A stretch of DNA of 64,000 nt from Oxytricha trifallax (GCA_000711775.1 ARYC01000216.1:62001-126000), one strand, 5' to 3'. Positions 33,429 through 46,950 are shown, numbered from the stretch's first letter. The notes: a model not told the origin generated them from the sequence alone. Numbers and translations: made by a program.

Positions 33429-36400
33429 ATGACAGCTGCTTATCAAATGTAAAATTTAGCTTTGCCAAAGAACCACCATCTTCGTTTGATTTAAGAAATT
33501 CAATCCCCCTCTAAACAGCCCTCTTCTAAAATTCTATTGAACAGATTTATCAAAGAAGGTGTGTAGCCTTGAAAAAGTTTTATTATCTAAGTTTCAAATT
33601 TATACAAACAAAGTTAAACTCCTCAATAACTGGCTGAGTCAACTGGCAAGTATTCCAAGGATGCCAGCAATAATTAGGGATCAAATACTCGAAAAACATC
33701 TGATTGATCCTTGCCTAATTTGCAAATAAATACTTAAAATGCAAAGGCTACTGATCGATCATAAAATTCAGAAAATTTCAGCAATTTAGTCAAGAGGAAT
33801 TTTCATTTAGATCCAATTTAAGTTGAAAATAATCTCTTCAACCTTAATCCTTAAGTGAATTACATTTAGAAAGGAATATTAACAGCACAGTCTTCCCCAT
33901 AAAGGCCCATGAAATTTTTCCAATAAAATAATTCCTCAATGAACTAAACAAATCCATTGAGTTTTAGTTAATTCAAAAATCCCATTACTCAGAAAAAATA
34001 AGAAACTTATTAATCACAAGATATTCAGAAATAAATCTAGAAAAATATTCAATCTGCCAACGACGATATCAAGGACATTTAGATCACGAAATCTTCGGGT
34101 ATGTTAGTTGGTGAATTCAAACAATAATTATTAGATTAAATGAAAAATAACCTCATAGCACTTGAGAAATTAGAGAAACTCTCTAAGAATCCATTTTTAC
34201 ACAATGACTTTTTATATAATAGAGTGATGAAGAGCACAATAAACTACTATAAAAGAGCAGTGTAAAAAGGCTTAAATATGCTGAAAGATAAGATAGAATG
34301 GATAGAGTCGTAATATTTTCATTGGCTCACTAAATTAATTAAGATATTGCAGTATTTCTAGTAAAATGACTTACTATAGATGAAGCAGGAAGTTGCTAAT
34401 GTATTCAATTGGTTCTAAAATTTCACTAAGTATATTTAAATCCAATAATATATTTAATCAAATTGTTTATATAATTGATAGGGATTTTTTCTCCAAAAAT
34501 AATTGGTAATTGAGTAATTTTACAACAAGCTGATAAATAAATATTATTGATCAAAATTAATTTTTTTATTTAAGATTTTATGAGATTATATTGAAGGAAT
34601 GAAATTGCTGGAATATCCAAGATTTTTTAAAGGCAGGAAGAAAAGTACTGAGTTACTTGAGCTAGATAAACTGAGCATTTTCTTTATGTATTTTATCATT
34701 TCATAATTTTGGAATAATTGTTAGCCTTTCATAATTATGTTTGTTTAAATAAGCAGTCACTATCTGAGTGTTACAAAGCCTCGAGAAAAAGAAACTGATG
34801 ATGAATAAGTGATAAAAATAGAAATAAACAACAATCGAGCATTATCCAATGCTGGAGTATTTTCTAGTACCACAGACCCAACTAGTCAGTTCAATCTTAA
34901 CTTTGGAGTAAGAACAGAACTTTCCACGACAAACGCTAAAAACAGGATGGTGGGTTAAAATTTCCCTAAAAAACTATCCAAGAAATTACAATTAGACCAA
35001 ATTAATGCTAATGGAAATTTCAATTCAATGATTAATGTAGAGCCACTAACAACTAAAAATAAAATTGATGAAATGCATTTGCTGCAGAAATACAACTAAA
35101 CTGATGAATTTCAAATTTAGAGGATTCAAATCATACACTACACTATATTTTTTATAAATTGATATCTCAAATTTAGGGAACAAAGAAAAAGACAGCTATT
35201 CATTTTATAATGCATTTTATTTATTTTTAAGCTGAAAAAGATTCTTCGATGGATCATTTGAAAACTCCAGAAAAGAATTCTCACTCAAATTTCAATTTTG
35301 ATAACTAGCTTAATACTCCTTATCTTTATAACATATAAATACAATGAACATTAAATGTATCTATTTAATAAATAATTATCGAGTATTACCTAAAATAGAG
35401 AAGCGAGAGAAATCACTTACTCTTACATCTAAAAAAATAGAAAATAATACATCAGGTAGAAAAAGAGAAGAGGATGATGATTTGATATTGCCTAGTTATA
35501 GAAATTAGAAAGTTGAGTCTTTGCCCTTACTTTAATTATACAAATAATTAAACATATAATAAAGCAAATAATTTTAAAGTTATGTAGATACTTAGCAATC
35601 ACTCTTCAATCATAGGAGCTAGCGATACAGACTCAGTTTAAAACAACAGTGTTAGTGGGTCAGAGTCTGAAGAAATTGATTTGAAAAAACCAGAAAACTT
35701 AAGAAAGAAATATTTGATAGAAGCTCCACTATCTTTTAAGATGAATCCGCCTCCAAAGATCGTAGATCTAACTTCCGACTTTTTCGAGAAAGACACTGAT
35801 TAGCTTAAGAATTAGATGCCAACAAATTTTATGTATTTTTATTTTTTTAATTTGCCATTCGCACAAAGTATGTCAAAGCAATTCTCACAAACTACTCATA
35901 ACAGCCCTAGAAAGTAAACTATCTCAGGTAATAACGTGAATCAAAGGTATCAGAATAGACCTCCAGTTAGATTAATCATTAACAATCCAAGGTAAAATAC
36001 ACTAATGGTTGAGTAAGGCAAGAAGAAAATAGGACAGCTTAAGAACTTTTATGGCAAGATGATTTCTGATGTATTAATGCACAATTTTATTTTATAATTA
36101 AATGGATAATATAAATTAATGAGAGAATTTGAGATGATGTTTGCTCCACTGGATGAAAACTAAGAAAATGGAGAGTATGGGGATCTTGGGCAAAACATGA
36201 ATAAGTCCATGGCTTAAACTGTGATAAATCAAACTCAGGGAGTTATGCCACCTGGTAAAAACAAAAACTTGTTCAAATATAATTAATATATGGTATGGTT
36301 CATGATGATGTTTTAAATTCTTAGAGACAGCAGGATGGTTTGAATAGAAACGGAGGCTTTGAGTTCAAACAAAGTGGAATTGGTATGATTCGGAGAACGG

Positions 36401-36735
36401 CACAAGATGATATAGGTTTTAATAGTTAAATGAGATATCTGATCTTAAGAATCTGTTAGTTAAGAAGGGCATTAATCTCAATCATAAAGTTATTAATAAG
36501 TATTAATAAATAAAACAACAATCAATTACATTTTATTTAAAGATATAAAGTTTTGCAGAGAGCGATTTTAATGCCAGAAGATTAAGTATTTGATGGAGCT
36601 GATAAAAATTATCCAAGACCTAGTGATGGATTAATGAAAAATCCTTTCCCAAGAAAAAATATAGCAAAAAAGAAAAAGAAAAAAAGAAGAGTAGTCCCTA
36701 GACTTTCTCAAAGCATGATGGTAGAAAGGATTTGA
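33429..36735 (+). CDS. large Gln/Asn/Ser-rich hypothetical protein
   Basis: Not recognised. ATG 33429-33431 (MTAAYQMQNLALPKNHH), last TGA 36733-36735 after a Lys-rich tail (NIAKKKKKKRRVVPRLSQ). One intron is clear, about 33559-33593 (GTGTGTAG...CTAAG; KEG region joins VSNLYKQ). The block at 33780-34470 is a long helical-looking stretch (MKNNLIALEKLEKLSKN, WIESQYFHWLTKLIKIL). Other coding blocks lie at 34.58-34.67, 34.75-35.14, 35.38-35.52, 35.60-36.10 and 36.11-36.29 kb and are separated by AT-rich gaps. An in-frame TGA at about 33702 (TSD-stop-SLPNLQ) has no intron or IES explanation. A short conserved-looking part is RPPVRLIINNPRQNTLMVEQG. Confidence 0.5.
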
Positions 36736-36877
36736 TAAATTTTGATATAACTACCGGTTAATTTCATAATTAATTTGTGTTTGGCGTTTAAATCTTATGA
36801 AATTAATATTGATCTTATAATTTTGTTAAATCATTAATAATTGTCCTCTTAGTAAATTATACAGCACTTTTTACTGA

Positions 36878-39800
36878 TCATCTTCTAGCCATAGTAGTTG
36901 GTCTCTACATCTCACTAAACACAAATTCCTCTTCAGGTCTTCTAACCTTAGTAGAATTCTTATTCATTTGCTTTTTCTCATTAAACAAAGCAACGTCTTA
37001 CTGCTTAGCACTATCGTAATTAATGCCTTGCTTCAACCTATCAACAATCTTTGACTCCGAAGTGAAAAGCACACTGGTAGAGAAATCTTAGTTTTACTAG
37101 GATTTCTGATCTGGTGCAGGTTTTGCAAAACCTCTATATACTTATTTGCCATCGACTAGCAATTCAAACTCATTAACACCCCTAGAAGGAGTTTTGGCGT
37201 AGTTCCAGAGTCTCATAGCTGAAATGACAGTTGGTTAATCAAATACTATGCATATGTAATTTGGTATTCTATATTCATGCTCAGTATCTTCTTGATCTTA
37301 CTTAGCACTTGCTTTAGTTACTGCTTAATAAGATCTGGTATTCTTAAATGGAGCAAGCCACATATTGGACTCTTCGATTGTTTAGTTTTTTCCATTGAAA
37401 AGGTTTTAGATTATTCTTACATCGCTTTCCATACCAGCAAGTTTGTTGACGCCTAAAGGCTCTGCAAAGATGTTACCAACCTTTATCAAGCTGCCAAATT
37501 AGTCAAAAAGCTCAATTCCATTCAAACCTATGTAGTAGAAATCTCCGTGAGTAGAGTACAATTGATCATGAATTAAAAGCCCATAGGCAAATTTACAAGG
37601 TCATATTCTTGGAAAAGTCCTAGCTAGCCTAATGGTCTTTGGATTGGAATCATCTATTCAGTAGTCCAACCGATCTTATATGGGAGTTTTATCAAATGAC
37701 CCATGTCAAAAAGTGGGTGAATAAATACCCCAAAAGTTGTTTGATTTATTTAAGATTACAAATTTATTGAGTTTTGTTTCACTTCCATTTATACTTTTAA
37801 ATTGTAAATAATATAATATAAATAATAACAAAGTTACCTTAATTTTTTCCTATAAAATAATACAAATCCTAACTTAGCTAAATAGTTTTTTCGCGCGTTT
37901 ATTATAAAATTATTTTCTAGTAAATTTAGAATAATTTTATTTTAAAAAAAAATAGTTTCATGTTTATAGAATCAAACCTGGACCTTTCCTGATCGTAATA
38001 CCTTTCTTTGGAGTCAAGAACTTCTTGTCAAGTTATATTGTGATTTATTTGGCACCTCTCAAAGTATCTTCCTCAGACTTAAAATAATAAATGTATGTAA
38101 TTTTTTGATAAAAAAATGTTCGTATTATATTGTAGTTATAGAATTTAATAGCTGATATGGTTTTAACCTTTCCTAAATCAATTTTGAGTGTATGATTTTC
38201 TCCTTTGTTAAAAGGGATCAGCCACATATTATGATCATCCATTGTGATGTTGATATTGTTAATCAATTTATCTAAAGTCCTGTAGTCAGAGCCATGACCT
38301 TAAATAGAGTTCATGTCTCTGGGATTTGCATCCAGCATTTATTTTGTGAGAATCATTGGAATTCCGTTTTCATCCCAAATTTCTATGCCTGTAAGGCCAA
38401 CGTAGAATAAATCTCCCCAGGACTCTATTATGTTTATTTCTATCATTCTTCCTTTAATAGGTTGACTAATACCAGCCATCTGTCTAACATGAGCAGACAA
38501 TTCATTAATAATATAAAATAAATATTCTTGATGTTTGGTATCGAATCTATCCCTAAGTGAGGATGGCTTCTATTTTGCTTCTTCTTGATCACTAGTTATA
38601 ATTGCAGAAGTTTAAGGTCTTTCATCGAATATTGAAGTTGGTTTTTATTGCTTAAGCTATCAATTAAAAATGATATTGATAAGATCTATCTTTAGATTTC
38701 CTAAATCTCTGTGGTGCTGAACTTCTTTGTAGCAGTCATGGGTCTCTCGTCATTGAAATTTGGAACTTCTTGTAAAATTCTTTAAGTATTTTCCATGTCA
38801 CTTTTGATAACTTGTTAGTTGATCCAATCGTTATTATCAATTCTTTACAAAATACTATCATTATTAGTGAATAAAATGATTTCACAGCAGTTCTCTGGGT
38901 CATTAACATTTCCTGGAGCTTTCTAAATTTCTCCTCTGAATATCATTTTAGAGTCTAGTTGGCATTCTACAAGCCTTGCTCCTCTGTAAGAGTGAATTCT
39001 ACTTTTATTATAGTTCCAGATTCTAATCATAGATATTTACTCTTTACCACCAAGGTCTATTGAGATAGTGTGATCCTCACCTGCTGTAAAGGGAGTGAGC
39101 CAGACATGACAATCGTCTGTTGTTAAATGATGTTCATCCACTAGTTTATCTATAGTTCTTGGATCCCCTCCATATCCTTGCAATATATTAATATCTGGGG
39201 GATAGGCTGAAATCTAATGAGGCTGAATTTTCAATGGCCTTCCCTCAATATTAAAGATCTCGATTCCAGCCAAGCCAACATAGTTCATATCACCCCAGGT
39301 TTAAAGGATATTAAATTCAAGCTTGGAACCACTAGGTAAATTTGGAATCATAAAAGGCTTTGAAAAATCCATGAGTTTATCTTTGTAAGTTTTGCCAGGG
39401 TGTTATAGTTGAATGTCCTGATCTCTTGCAGGTGAAATAGAATTCTTTTTAGAGTTTTAGTTTGATTAACCCAAATTTCCTGCGAATTATAAGTGATGTA
39501 CTGGGTCTGGGATCTGTTAAGCTATTTTATTTTGATAGTTACTTGATTTCATATCATTATTTAAGATTTGGTCTAAATAATCAGCTCCCTCATCTTTTTA
39601 TAATTTTCTTGTATTATTCTTGATATTTTATGATTCTTTTTCTGGGAAGGGATTTTTCACAACGACATGTGATTTGTGTGAATGCTTACTGCCTGATAGC
39701 TATGACTAAAAATTAAATAAATTTAATTTTTAAAACTCTTGAAGTCTGCTACTATTATTACTTTTTCCAGGTGATACACCCCATTATTTTCTAGCAGGTT

Positions 39801-42800
39801 TCTACTGTTCCTATTTTTTACTATCTTCATCGTTAAAGTTCATAAGTCTTCCTCTATTTGTGGCTTTGAAGAAATCTAAATTATCAAGAGATTCTTCAAC
39901 AACTTGATTCTTGTTCTTATTCAAGTTCTATTGATTTGTCATAACCTGGTTAACTTTGCTGACAGCTTTTTAAATGGCATCAGAGGTCTCTTGCATAGCT
40001 GATCCAATATTAGCACCAAATAAGTTTTGTTTTGGTGCTTAGAATGGTTAAGTCCATTACTTATTTGCATTCCCAGATAACTGATCAGCAGTATTTAAAT
40101 CAACTTACTATTTACTTCTAGTGGATTGAACTTATGATGCTTAACCGACATTTGGCTTTATTTATGCAGTAGATTAAGATTAAAGCTAATTTCCTCTTAA
40201 AGGGTGTGGTCTAGAAGAGCCAACAGCACTCTGAGATTAAGATTTTTGATGAGATTATCCTGAGTTTGCTGAAGTAGAGTCTGATTTAACTGGCTAGTTG
40301 AATTGATATTTATCCAATAAATCAAATGTATTAAATGGCTAACTCTCTGGCTTATCTCTAGGTCTCTAATCATATTGAGCCTAGTTTTAATTGGTATTTT
40401 ATTAGTTAATTCTTTAAGTTTGTTGAATACCAGACATCCAAATAGGTCCACCTGCACTTCCTTGAGATTTCTAATCCTTATTTTACTGCTAGAATTAAGC
40501 TTCTGATTTATACTTCTTCATAAAGTCATCTTGATCATCATGGATAAAGTCATTTTATTTGATCATGTCCTTGCTTTCCTCTTCTTCATAAACTTCTTAG
40601 ATTGCTTCTTAAATTATTGGTTTGGGTTAAATTTCTCTGGGCAAATTTATGCCTTCTTTCAACTCTATGAATGTAGCATACTCTGTTGTAGTTGACCCCT
40701 TACCACTTTCAATTAAACCTTCCCACACAGTTTCTCCATTGATTAAAATTTACAACTATTTGATTCCTTTTGTGCAGTCTAATGCAGATTTATTGTAATT
40801 CCAAATCTTCAAACCACCAATCTCTTAATTTTTATCAATTTGTAAAACAAGCTCAAGTTGCTATGGGTGTAGGGGCAAATATCCTATCCACATGTGCTTT
40901 TCTTCATTTGTGAGTTTAAATCCATCACATAATCTTGCTATTGGTATCTTAGGTCCTTGTCCCAAGTTTTTAGGGATAATATGTGCTGGTGCAAGAACTA
41001 TTTTCTTAGCGTGTTAATCAAATAACTCTATTTCTGTAAGTCCACACAGGTGAGGGTTTCCGTAAGTCTTAACTACTCTCAATATTATTTCTTTTTTATC
41101 AGGGTTAGTAAAAATTGAAGATTAATTTACATTAACTTTCTATGGACTTAAAAAATTAAAGTCAAGGTTCTTTACTTGAGATTGGATTTGCTTTTGTTAC
41201 TATTGTTAAGGTTCAGGCTTTTTGGAACTTTGAGATATTTAACTTGAACCTAAAGTATCAATATTTTCTAAGATTTCCATAAGTTTTTCTTTCTACCAAT
41301 CATCCAGTAATTCTATCCTCTATAAGATCATATTGATACCTGGGGCTTTTTAAGGCTTTTGATATTCCTATGTTTTACTTTAATTTTAATCAGTAAATTA
41401 TTGCACTTCCTTATTTTGAACTTAGTTTTGTAAATTTTAAGCTTCTATACGTTTTGGAACATTCTGTGAAAATGGTCTTTTAAAGGGGTTTGAATTGACA
41501 GGCTTTTTCATGTTATCATTTGGTTACTTTGGCGTTTCTTGTATTTAAGAATTAAATTGCAGTGATTATTGGTTTGTTCCATAATTAGATTGTATGCCAC
41601 CTCCTAGAGGTTTAGATTCAAATTTTCCTGGTTAAGAATAATTTGAATTATATGGATCAGGGTTAACTTGGGTTCTTTAGGTTTAAATTTTCTATGCTTC
41701 CAAGTTATAAACAGCAGAGATCGGTCTATTCTTAGAACCTCAAGTAGTCTGCTAAGTTTTTAATTGCTAAAGTCTCAGCTATTCTTTTCTAATTTTTTCT
41801 AATCTTTCTTACTCTTCTCTTTCCTCTTCCTAGCTATTCTTTTCATCATCAGATTCAATTTACTCTTCAAATTCCTCCTCAATATAAATTTAGTATTAAA
41901 AGTTTTCACAAATTAATTAAAAATACTATTTATTGAATATAGTCTTCATCATCAACCTTAACTTCTCTCTTTGGATTGTATTGTTTAGTCAACTCCCCAA
42001 AGTTACTCATGGACTATCTGAGTGCGTTTATGTCATTCATAGTAGCAGTTTTCAAGAATTGCTCAATTTCATTCTTCCCATTGTCATTCTCTTCCTCATC
42101 ATCTTGTTTGTTGAGCTTCTTCTGGAGTTCTTGGTTTTTCTTCTAATATTTATCGAAGTCTTAATCGTCATTGTCATCTTCTCCATAGTTGTCTTGTATT
42201 TCACTCAAATCATTTCTGGTTAATCCCTAACTTTTACTCTATCTTTGGTTTTTATTGTCATTTTATCCATAGTCATCTTCAAAGTCTTATGGAATCTCCT
42301 CCTCAAAAGAATCTGAATACTACTCTTCATCATCATTACCGCCATCTTTTGAATTGTAGTCATGAATGGCTTTAGTTGGCTTTCCTACTCCACCTATACC
42401 CTAGATGCCTCTATCATCCTTATTTCCCCATCGTTTTCTGATTTTAGGAGGTGATTGCTAACCAGTAATTGGCATGGGCATGTTTGATTTTTTATCTAGA
42501 GGTGGGCCAAGATCAAACTATTTATAATTAAAATCTATTGATTGACTTACAGGATTTGTGTACTTTTGATCACCCATTGGTTGTTGTCCATCACTCTCTC
42601 CAGAATTAGGGTTCTTCCACATTCTATTACAAATAACTGTAAAAATATCGCTTTATTTACCTCCTAACTTTTTGGTTTTACATGTTCTATGATGCCCCTA
42701 CTCCTATGTTATAATCGTAGCTCTGATCGTTGTTGTTAGACTACCCTCTAGCCCCTGAATTACCCCTTAGTAACTCCTACTTCCTTTGATTTTAAATCCT

Positions 42801-42953
42801 CTCCTCGTTAGCTCCATTGAAATGACAATAATCTTTAAAAAATAAAACACATAAATGTATGTTGAACCCAGCTTCTTTCTCTCTGATTTTGAGTCGCTCT
42901 TTGTGCTCCTTGGATTTCTCCATGTCTTTTTTGATTTTATTCTTCTCACTCAT
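36878..42953 (-). CDS. KATNIP (KIAA0556) homologue, katanin-interacting ciliary protein
   Basis: Assigned from repeated DUF4457 modules. Module 1 (about 41.0-40.6 kb): [43 protein letters not shown]. Module 2 (about 39.35-38.85 kb): [53 protein letters not shown]. Module 3 (about 38.4-38.0 kb): [23 protein letters not shown]. Last module (about 37.57-36.9 kb): [42 protein letters not shown] 42951-42953 ([18 protein letters not shown]); TGA 36878-36880. The N-terminal third is acidic/Gln-rich with coiled coils. KATNIP binds katanin and stabilises axonemal microtubules. An AT-rich insert at about 37.74-37.97 kb follows IRKGPG. TBE1 abuts the start codon. Confidence 0.9.
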
Positions 42954-42954
42954 T

Positions 42955-43032
42955 CAAAACCCCAAAACCCCTTAATGAGGTTTATAAGTGCTTTGATTTG
43001 TAGGGAATTTGTTAGGGGTTGGGGTTATTAAT
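42955..43032. repeat. TBE1 left terminal inverted repeat
   Basis: C4A4 telomere-like tip, then TTAATGAGG...TTAGGGGTTGGGG. The right copy is 46948-47025. The transposase start codon begins right after it. Confidence 0.9.
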
Positions 43033-43035
43033 TAA

Positions 43036-44100
43036 ATGCGAGACAAAAATAGCAAGCTTTTGGGGTCTATTTATGATGAAGATTATATAGATTTAGTGTT
43101 TAAACTGCGATATGGAGTTGATATATACAGTGAATAAATCAAACCAGTACTAAACTATAAGTCTATTGCTCTACTCATAAAGCGAAGTCCGTCAACTGTT
43201 CGTTCCCACTGTCTTATAGCACTATAATTAAAGAAATAGTAGCTAAATTCTTAGCCTAAGAGGTAGTCAAAGTTTCTATAGAAGCATATTGACTATCTTA
43301 TTAATGATAAAACTTTGAAGTATTGGGCTCACTTCTCTTTAGACCAACGAGCTACTATGTTTCATCGCCAGTTCCCTGAGTTGAAGATCTCTGCTTAGTC
43401 TATAGCCAACATCTATAAACGAAATGGTATTTCTTACAAAGGTGTTAATCGTATCAAGAGAGTGATTGATTTCACTCTGCCATTTTACAACAATAACCTA
43501 AATTATATTTATAATTAAATGCAGAGAGCTATTACTAATAATATTAAGTTTATACATGCTGACGAGGCTGTGTTTACCTTCAACACTTTTATCTAGAAAT
43601 CTTGGTATAAGAGGCATAGTAATATAGAAGTATATGACTAGAAAGTCAAGGTATAAACAATGGCAATTCTAGGAGGTATTAGCGAGGATGCTGGTTTAGA
43701 AACTTATGTTATTCATCCTCGCTCTATTAAGACAGAGCAGTATATTAAGTTCTTAGAGCAGTTAAGAGAGAAGTACCCTGAATAAGAGATTATACTATTC
43801 GTTGATAATCTTTCTGTTCATAAGACTAAAGAAACAAGGAAGAGTTATGAGCAACTTAGAATAACGCCAGTGTTCAACGTACCTTACAGTCCATAGTTTA
43901 ATGGAATTGAGTTCTACTGGGGTATATTAAAAGGTCATTACAAGAAACTGCTGCTATACCACTTGATGCATGACCTACCTATCGATACAGTAGACTTTAT
44001 TAAAAGTTCAGCGAAGAGAGTAGATAATTTATTGGCTTAAAAGTGTGCGAAAGAAGGGAGAGTGAATGTATATAAATAAGTGTTGTAGTTAAGTTAATGA
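43036..44100 (+). CDS. TBE1 42-kDa DDE transposase, intact
   Basis: 354 codons, ATG 43036-43038 to TGA 44098-44100, with more than 20 TAA/TAG read as Gln and no break. An N-terminal helix-turn-helix-like region (YKSIALLIKRSPSTVRSH; ISAQSIANIYKRNGISY) would bind the ends. The catalytic triad is visible: FIHADEAVFTF (D), ILFVDNLSVHKTKE (D) and SPQFNGIEFYWGIL (E), the DD34E-type spacing of IS630/Tc1-mariner enzymes. TBE transposases are needed in related species for cutting out germline-limited DNA during development, so this is a candidate for an expressed, working copy. Confidence 0.95.
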
Positions 44101-44109
44101 ATATATAAG

Positions 44110-44896
44110 TCACATTTAAAATTCTTTAGAGGGAGCTGGCTTCTCTTTCTTTTCTTCTACTTCTTGCTTCCCTCCTCCTAAGTTTCTTCTCTTGCTGCCA
44201 GCTCCAGCATCAAAATTCATTGACTCTGGAGGCTAAATATTTGAATAAAGTCTCTTGCTAACTTCATACTTTGTCTGCGACTTTCGCTCTCTATGAAGCT
44301 TGCTCTATTCCTTCATCAAGAAGATGCCAGTACCAGATTTTTCTAAAGAGTTAAACTACAAATCTTACTTGAAATATAAGGGTGCTTCTGCAGCTCTGAT
44401 AGCCAGCTCGCACTTATCTTGATCCCTTGTTATCCTTATCTTCTGAAGAGATGCTGTACCTTTTCTTATGAGATTCTTGAATAATTTCTTTCAAGTAATC
44501 ACCTTTTATTGTTGCAAGTATGCCAAAGAAGTAGTTTCTTTCAGGAAGTTTATTTGACAACTGCTTCTTTGTAGGCAGGTACAACGAAACCTCTGGGTCA
44601 TTCATTGCATTATCATATAAATTAGTCACAGAGATTTCAGGATAGTTTGGAATCTCTGCAAACTTTACATCTTAAGTTTTTAATGCTTTCTTCTCTTCGC
44701 AGAGTATGCTCTTAAAAATAAAAATTTTAGTACCTTCCATCGTTGGGAGGAACAAACCAACTACATAATCAAGATTAGTTACTATGAGTTCATTACCTTG
44801 CTGCACCAGGTAGCGGTGCAAATCCTCCTTGCTTCTAAATCTTTGAATCAATTCTTGTGCTTGCCCTCTATTCATTGCATCATTCATTGACTCCAT
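44110..44896 (-). CDS. TBE1 22-kDa protein, one frame shift
   Basis: ATG 44894-44896 (MESMNDAMNRGQAQELIQR); TGA 44110-44112. Blocks shared with TBE2: GLFLPTMEGTKIFIFKSILCE, IPNYPEISVTNLYDNAMNDP, LSNKLPERNYFFGILATIKG. A single-base shift near 44400 separates these from the basic C-terminus (FKQDLQFNSLEKSGTGIFLM ... DAGAGSKRRNLGGGKQ). It might be a sequencing error, since the element is otherwise fresh. It shares a divergent spacer with the 57-kDa gene. Function unknown, TBE-specific. Confidence 0.85.
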
Positions 44897-45094
44897 CTTG
44901 TTTCCAGATCTAAGAAATGATATTCAAATTTAAGTTTATTGATTTCAATTATATACCTCTGTAAAACTTACTATTAAATATGGGAATCCTATCGGAGGTC
45001 AACCTCTGAGAAGGATATGGAGAAGGTTTAGAGAACTGGTTTCAAACTTGAGAGATTGATATCAATTTCTACTGTTATAGTTCCATATTTTTAA

Positions 45095-45275
45095 ATTTAA
45101 ATTCGTACGTACTTAATTAGGAGCAGCTCCTAAAATGCTAGTACTTAATTAGGAGCATTAATTTAAGCTAGTACTTAATTAGGATCACCCTAATTTTAAT
45201 CATAAAATCACAAAATATCTCCTAAAGCAGTACGTACTTAATTAGGTGCACCTCCTAAATCGGTACGTACTATAA
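45095..45275. promoter_or_regulatory. TBE1 central repeat cluster between divergent genes
   Basis: Four direct copies of GTACTTAATTAGG, several preceded by GTAC again (CGTACGTACTTAATTAGG) and followed by AGCAGCTCCTAA-type complements. They sit midway between the 22-kDa and 57-kDa starts. The same position in TBE2 has related ACTTAATTTGGAGG repeats. Confidence 0.65.
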
Positions 45276-45461
45276 TCAACTTATTATTGAGAGTAAAAAT
45301 GGTTACTTTCTCACCCATTTTTAGAGCTGGTTCGTCTCTTAGTGCTCATTTATCTTCGCTAATACTCTAAAAACTTTCCTTGATACTTGTAGGCTTGCAA
45401 AGCTCTCATATAAGCTCTCAGTTATAGAGGCAGTTTTATAATTTTAAATTCAAATTTAAAT

Positions 45462-46950
45462 ATGAGCGCTAACATTTTAAGAAAAACAACAGCACTTCCA
45501 TCAAACTAAATGAGACTTACCTTTGGGAGCAATAAAAAGTGTGATAGCTGCGAGATTAACTCTCATAAGGAACTACCAGAGCTATCACTTGATGTCTCTG
45601 TTATTAAAATTGAATTAATAATAGAAAATTGATGGCAAACAAGTGTGTGGGAGACAGAGAGGAGGAGAAAGGTATTAATGAAATTCCTATACAAACTGAA
45701 GAAGTTGAAGTCTATTTTTGTGAGTTATGTGAGAGAGATTTTGCTCATAAATCAAGCTGGTACAGACACATGAGGAGCATAGAGAAGCAAAAGCCCACTG
45801 TATACTTAAAGCATGATAAAATAGATGGAAAGTATGACTGCTTTGAGTGCCATAAGCAATACTCTCATACAAGAGACCTAAAGAAGCATCTATTAAAAGC
45901 TCACAAGAAAGATATAGAAGTTGAGAATCATGAAGTTGAGCTGAAGCTTCTAAACAAAAGATAAGCGAGGGAATATTCTAAGGTCGTAGTACCTGAATAA
46001 GCTAGAGAGTTAAAGTACGTTAAGAAGACACGCAACCAACTGACCTCTGAAATAACAAAAATTATGATCAAGATTCAATACAAGAAAATACCGGTTCTTG
46101 CTTAAATTGACCTAGACACTTCTCTTTAAAGCTACCTTATAATAGAAGACTCCTTTGATAAGAAAGTTATCAATGATCATCAATACGCATACAAGGTGTA
46201 TCCCTTAAACTATCTCTTAAGTGATGATAAATATCAGATGGAGTTTACAAATGAGTATCAAGTACTCACTTAAGCTAAGTTTAAAGAGTGTAGTTACTTA
46301 ATCAAGCTAGATGCTGTTCTTCTTGCCAAGGATCATGTGGCTCTCAGACTCCCACTCTATGAAATGACCCTCAGAGATTTTATTACTGATCAAAGGAATC
46401 AAAAGTAGCTTGCTTTGATAGAAACCTAAACCTTACAAGGTATAAAAGAGTTACATAAGTTAAGCTTTGTTCATAGAGATTTGAAGCCTGAGAATATTAT
46501 GATAAACTTCTCACCTGTAAGAGTGGCAATTATTGACTTCAACAGAGCATTAAGGGTGGAAGTATCAAGGCTAGGAAGTGTTATGGGAACTCCGCTATTA
46601 TCCTGAAAGAGAAGACTGGAGAGATGGAGATTATTAATGGGATGTGTGGGCTTTAGCAGCAATAATAATAGAGTGCGATATGCCTCGCAAAAATTACTAC
46701 TCTACCAGGTATGAGAAAGATGCTAAGCAAAGAATCAAGTAATTTATAGACAAAACCAGAGTCTCTCAATCATTAAAATAAATGGCAGAATCAATAATAT
46801 TAAAACCAAACTCTAGATCAGACATAATATTAGAGCAGAAGAGTTGTGGTTAAGTAAGATAAACTTCAGACCACTCCCACATGATCCAAAAGTGCATTTT
46901 GAGAGATCAAATTAAATAAATTTACTATAAATCTAACATTAAAACCTATT
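45462..46950 (+). CDS. TBE1 57-kDa protein: zinc finger plus kinase-like domain
   Basis: ATG 45462-45464 (MSANILRKTTALPSNQ). The first finger CELCERDFAHKSSWYRH lacks a normal final histidine (RSIEK in place of a histidine in the RDIH-like context of TBE2). The second, CFECHKQYSHTRDLKKHLLKAH, is complete. The kinase part shows LSFVHRDLKPENIMINF, IIDFNRALRV (DFN again), GTP, then EREDWRDGDYQWDVWALA. Two single-base frame changes, near 45630 and 46612, interrupt it. As in TBE2, no TGA follows; the frame runs through the right inverted repeat. Confidence 0.8.

Noticed and set aside
42955-42971. C4A4 repeats as a real chromosome end
   Set aside because: They are the tips of a TBE with a matching inverted copy at 47025 and an ATT target duplication, in the middle of continuous sequence.
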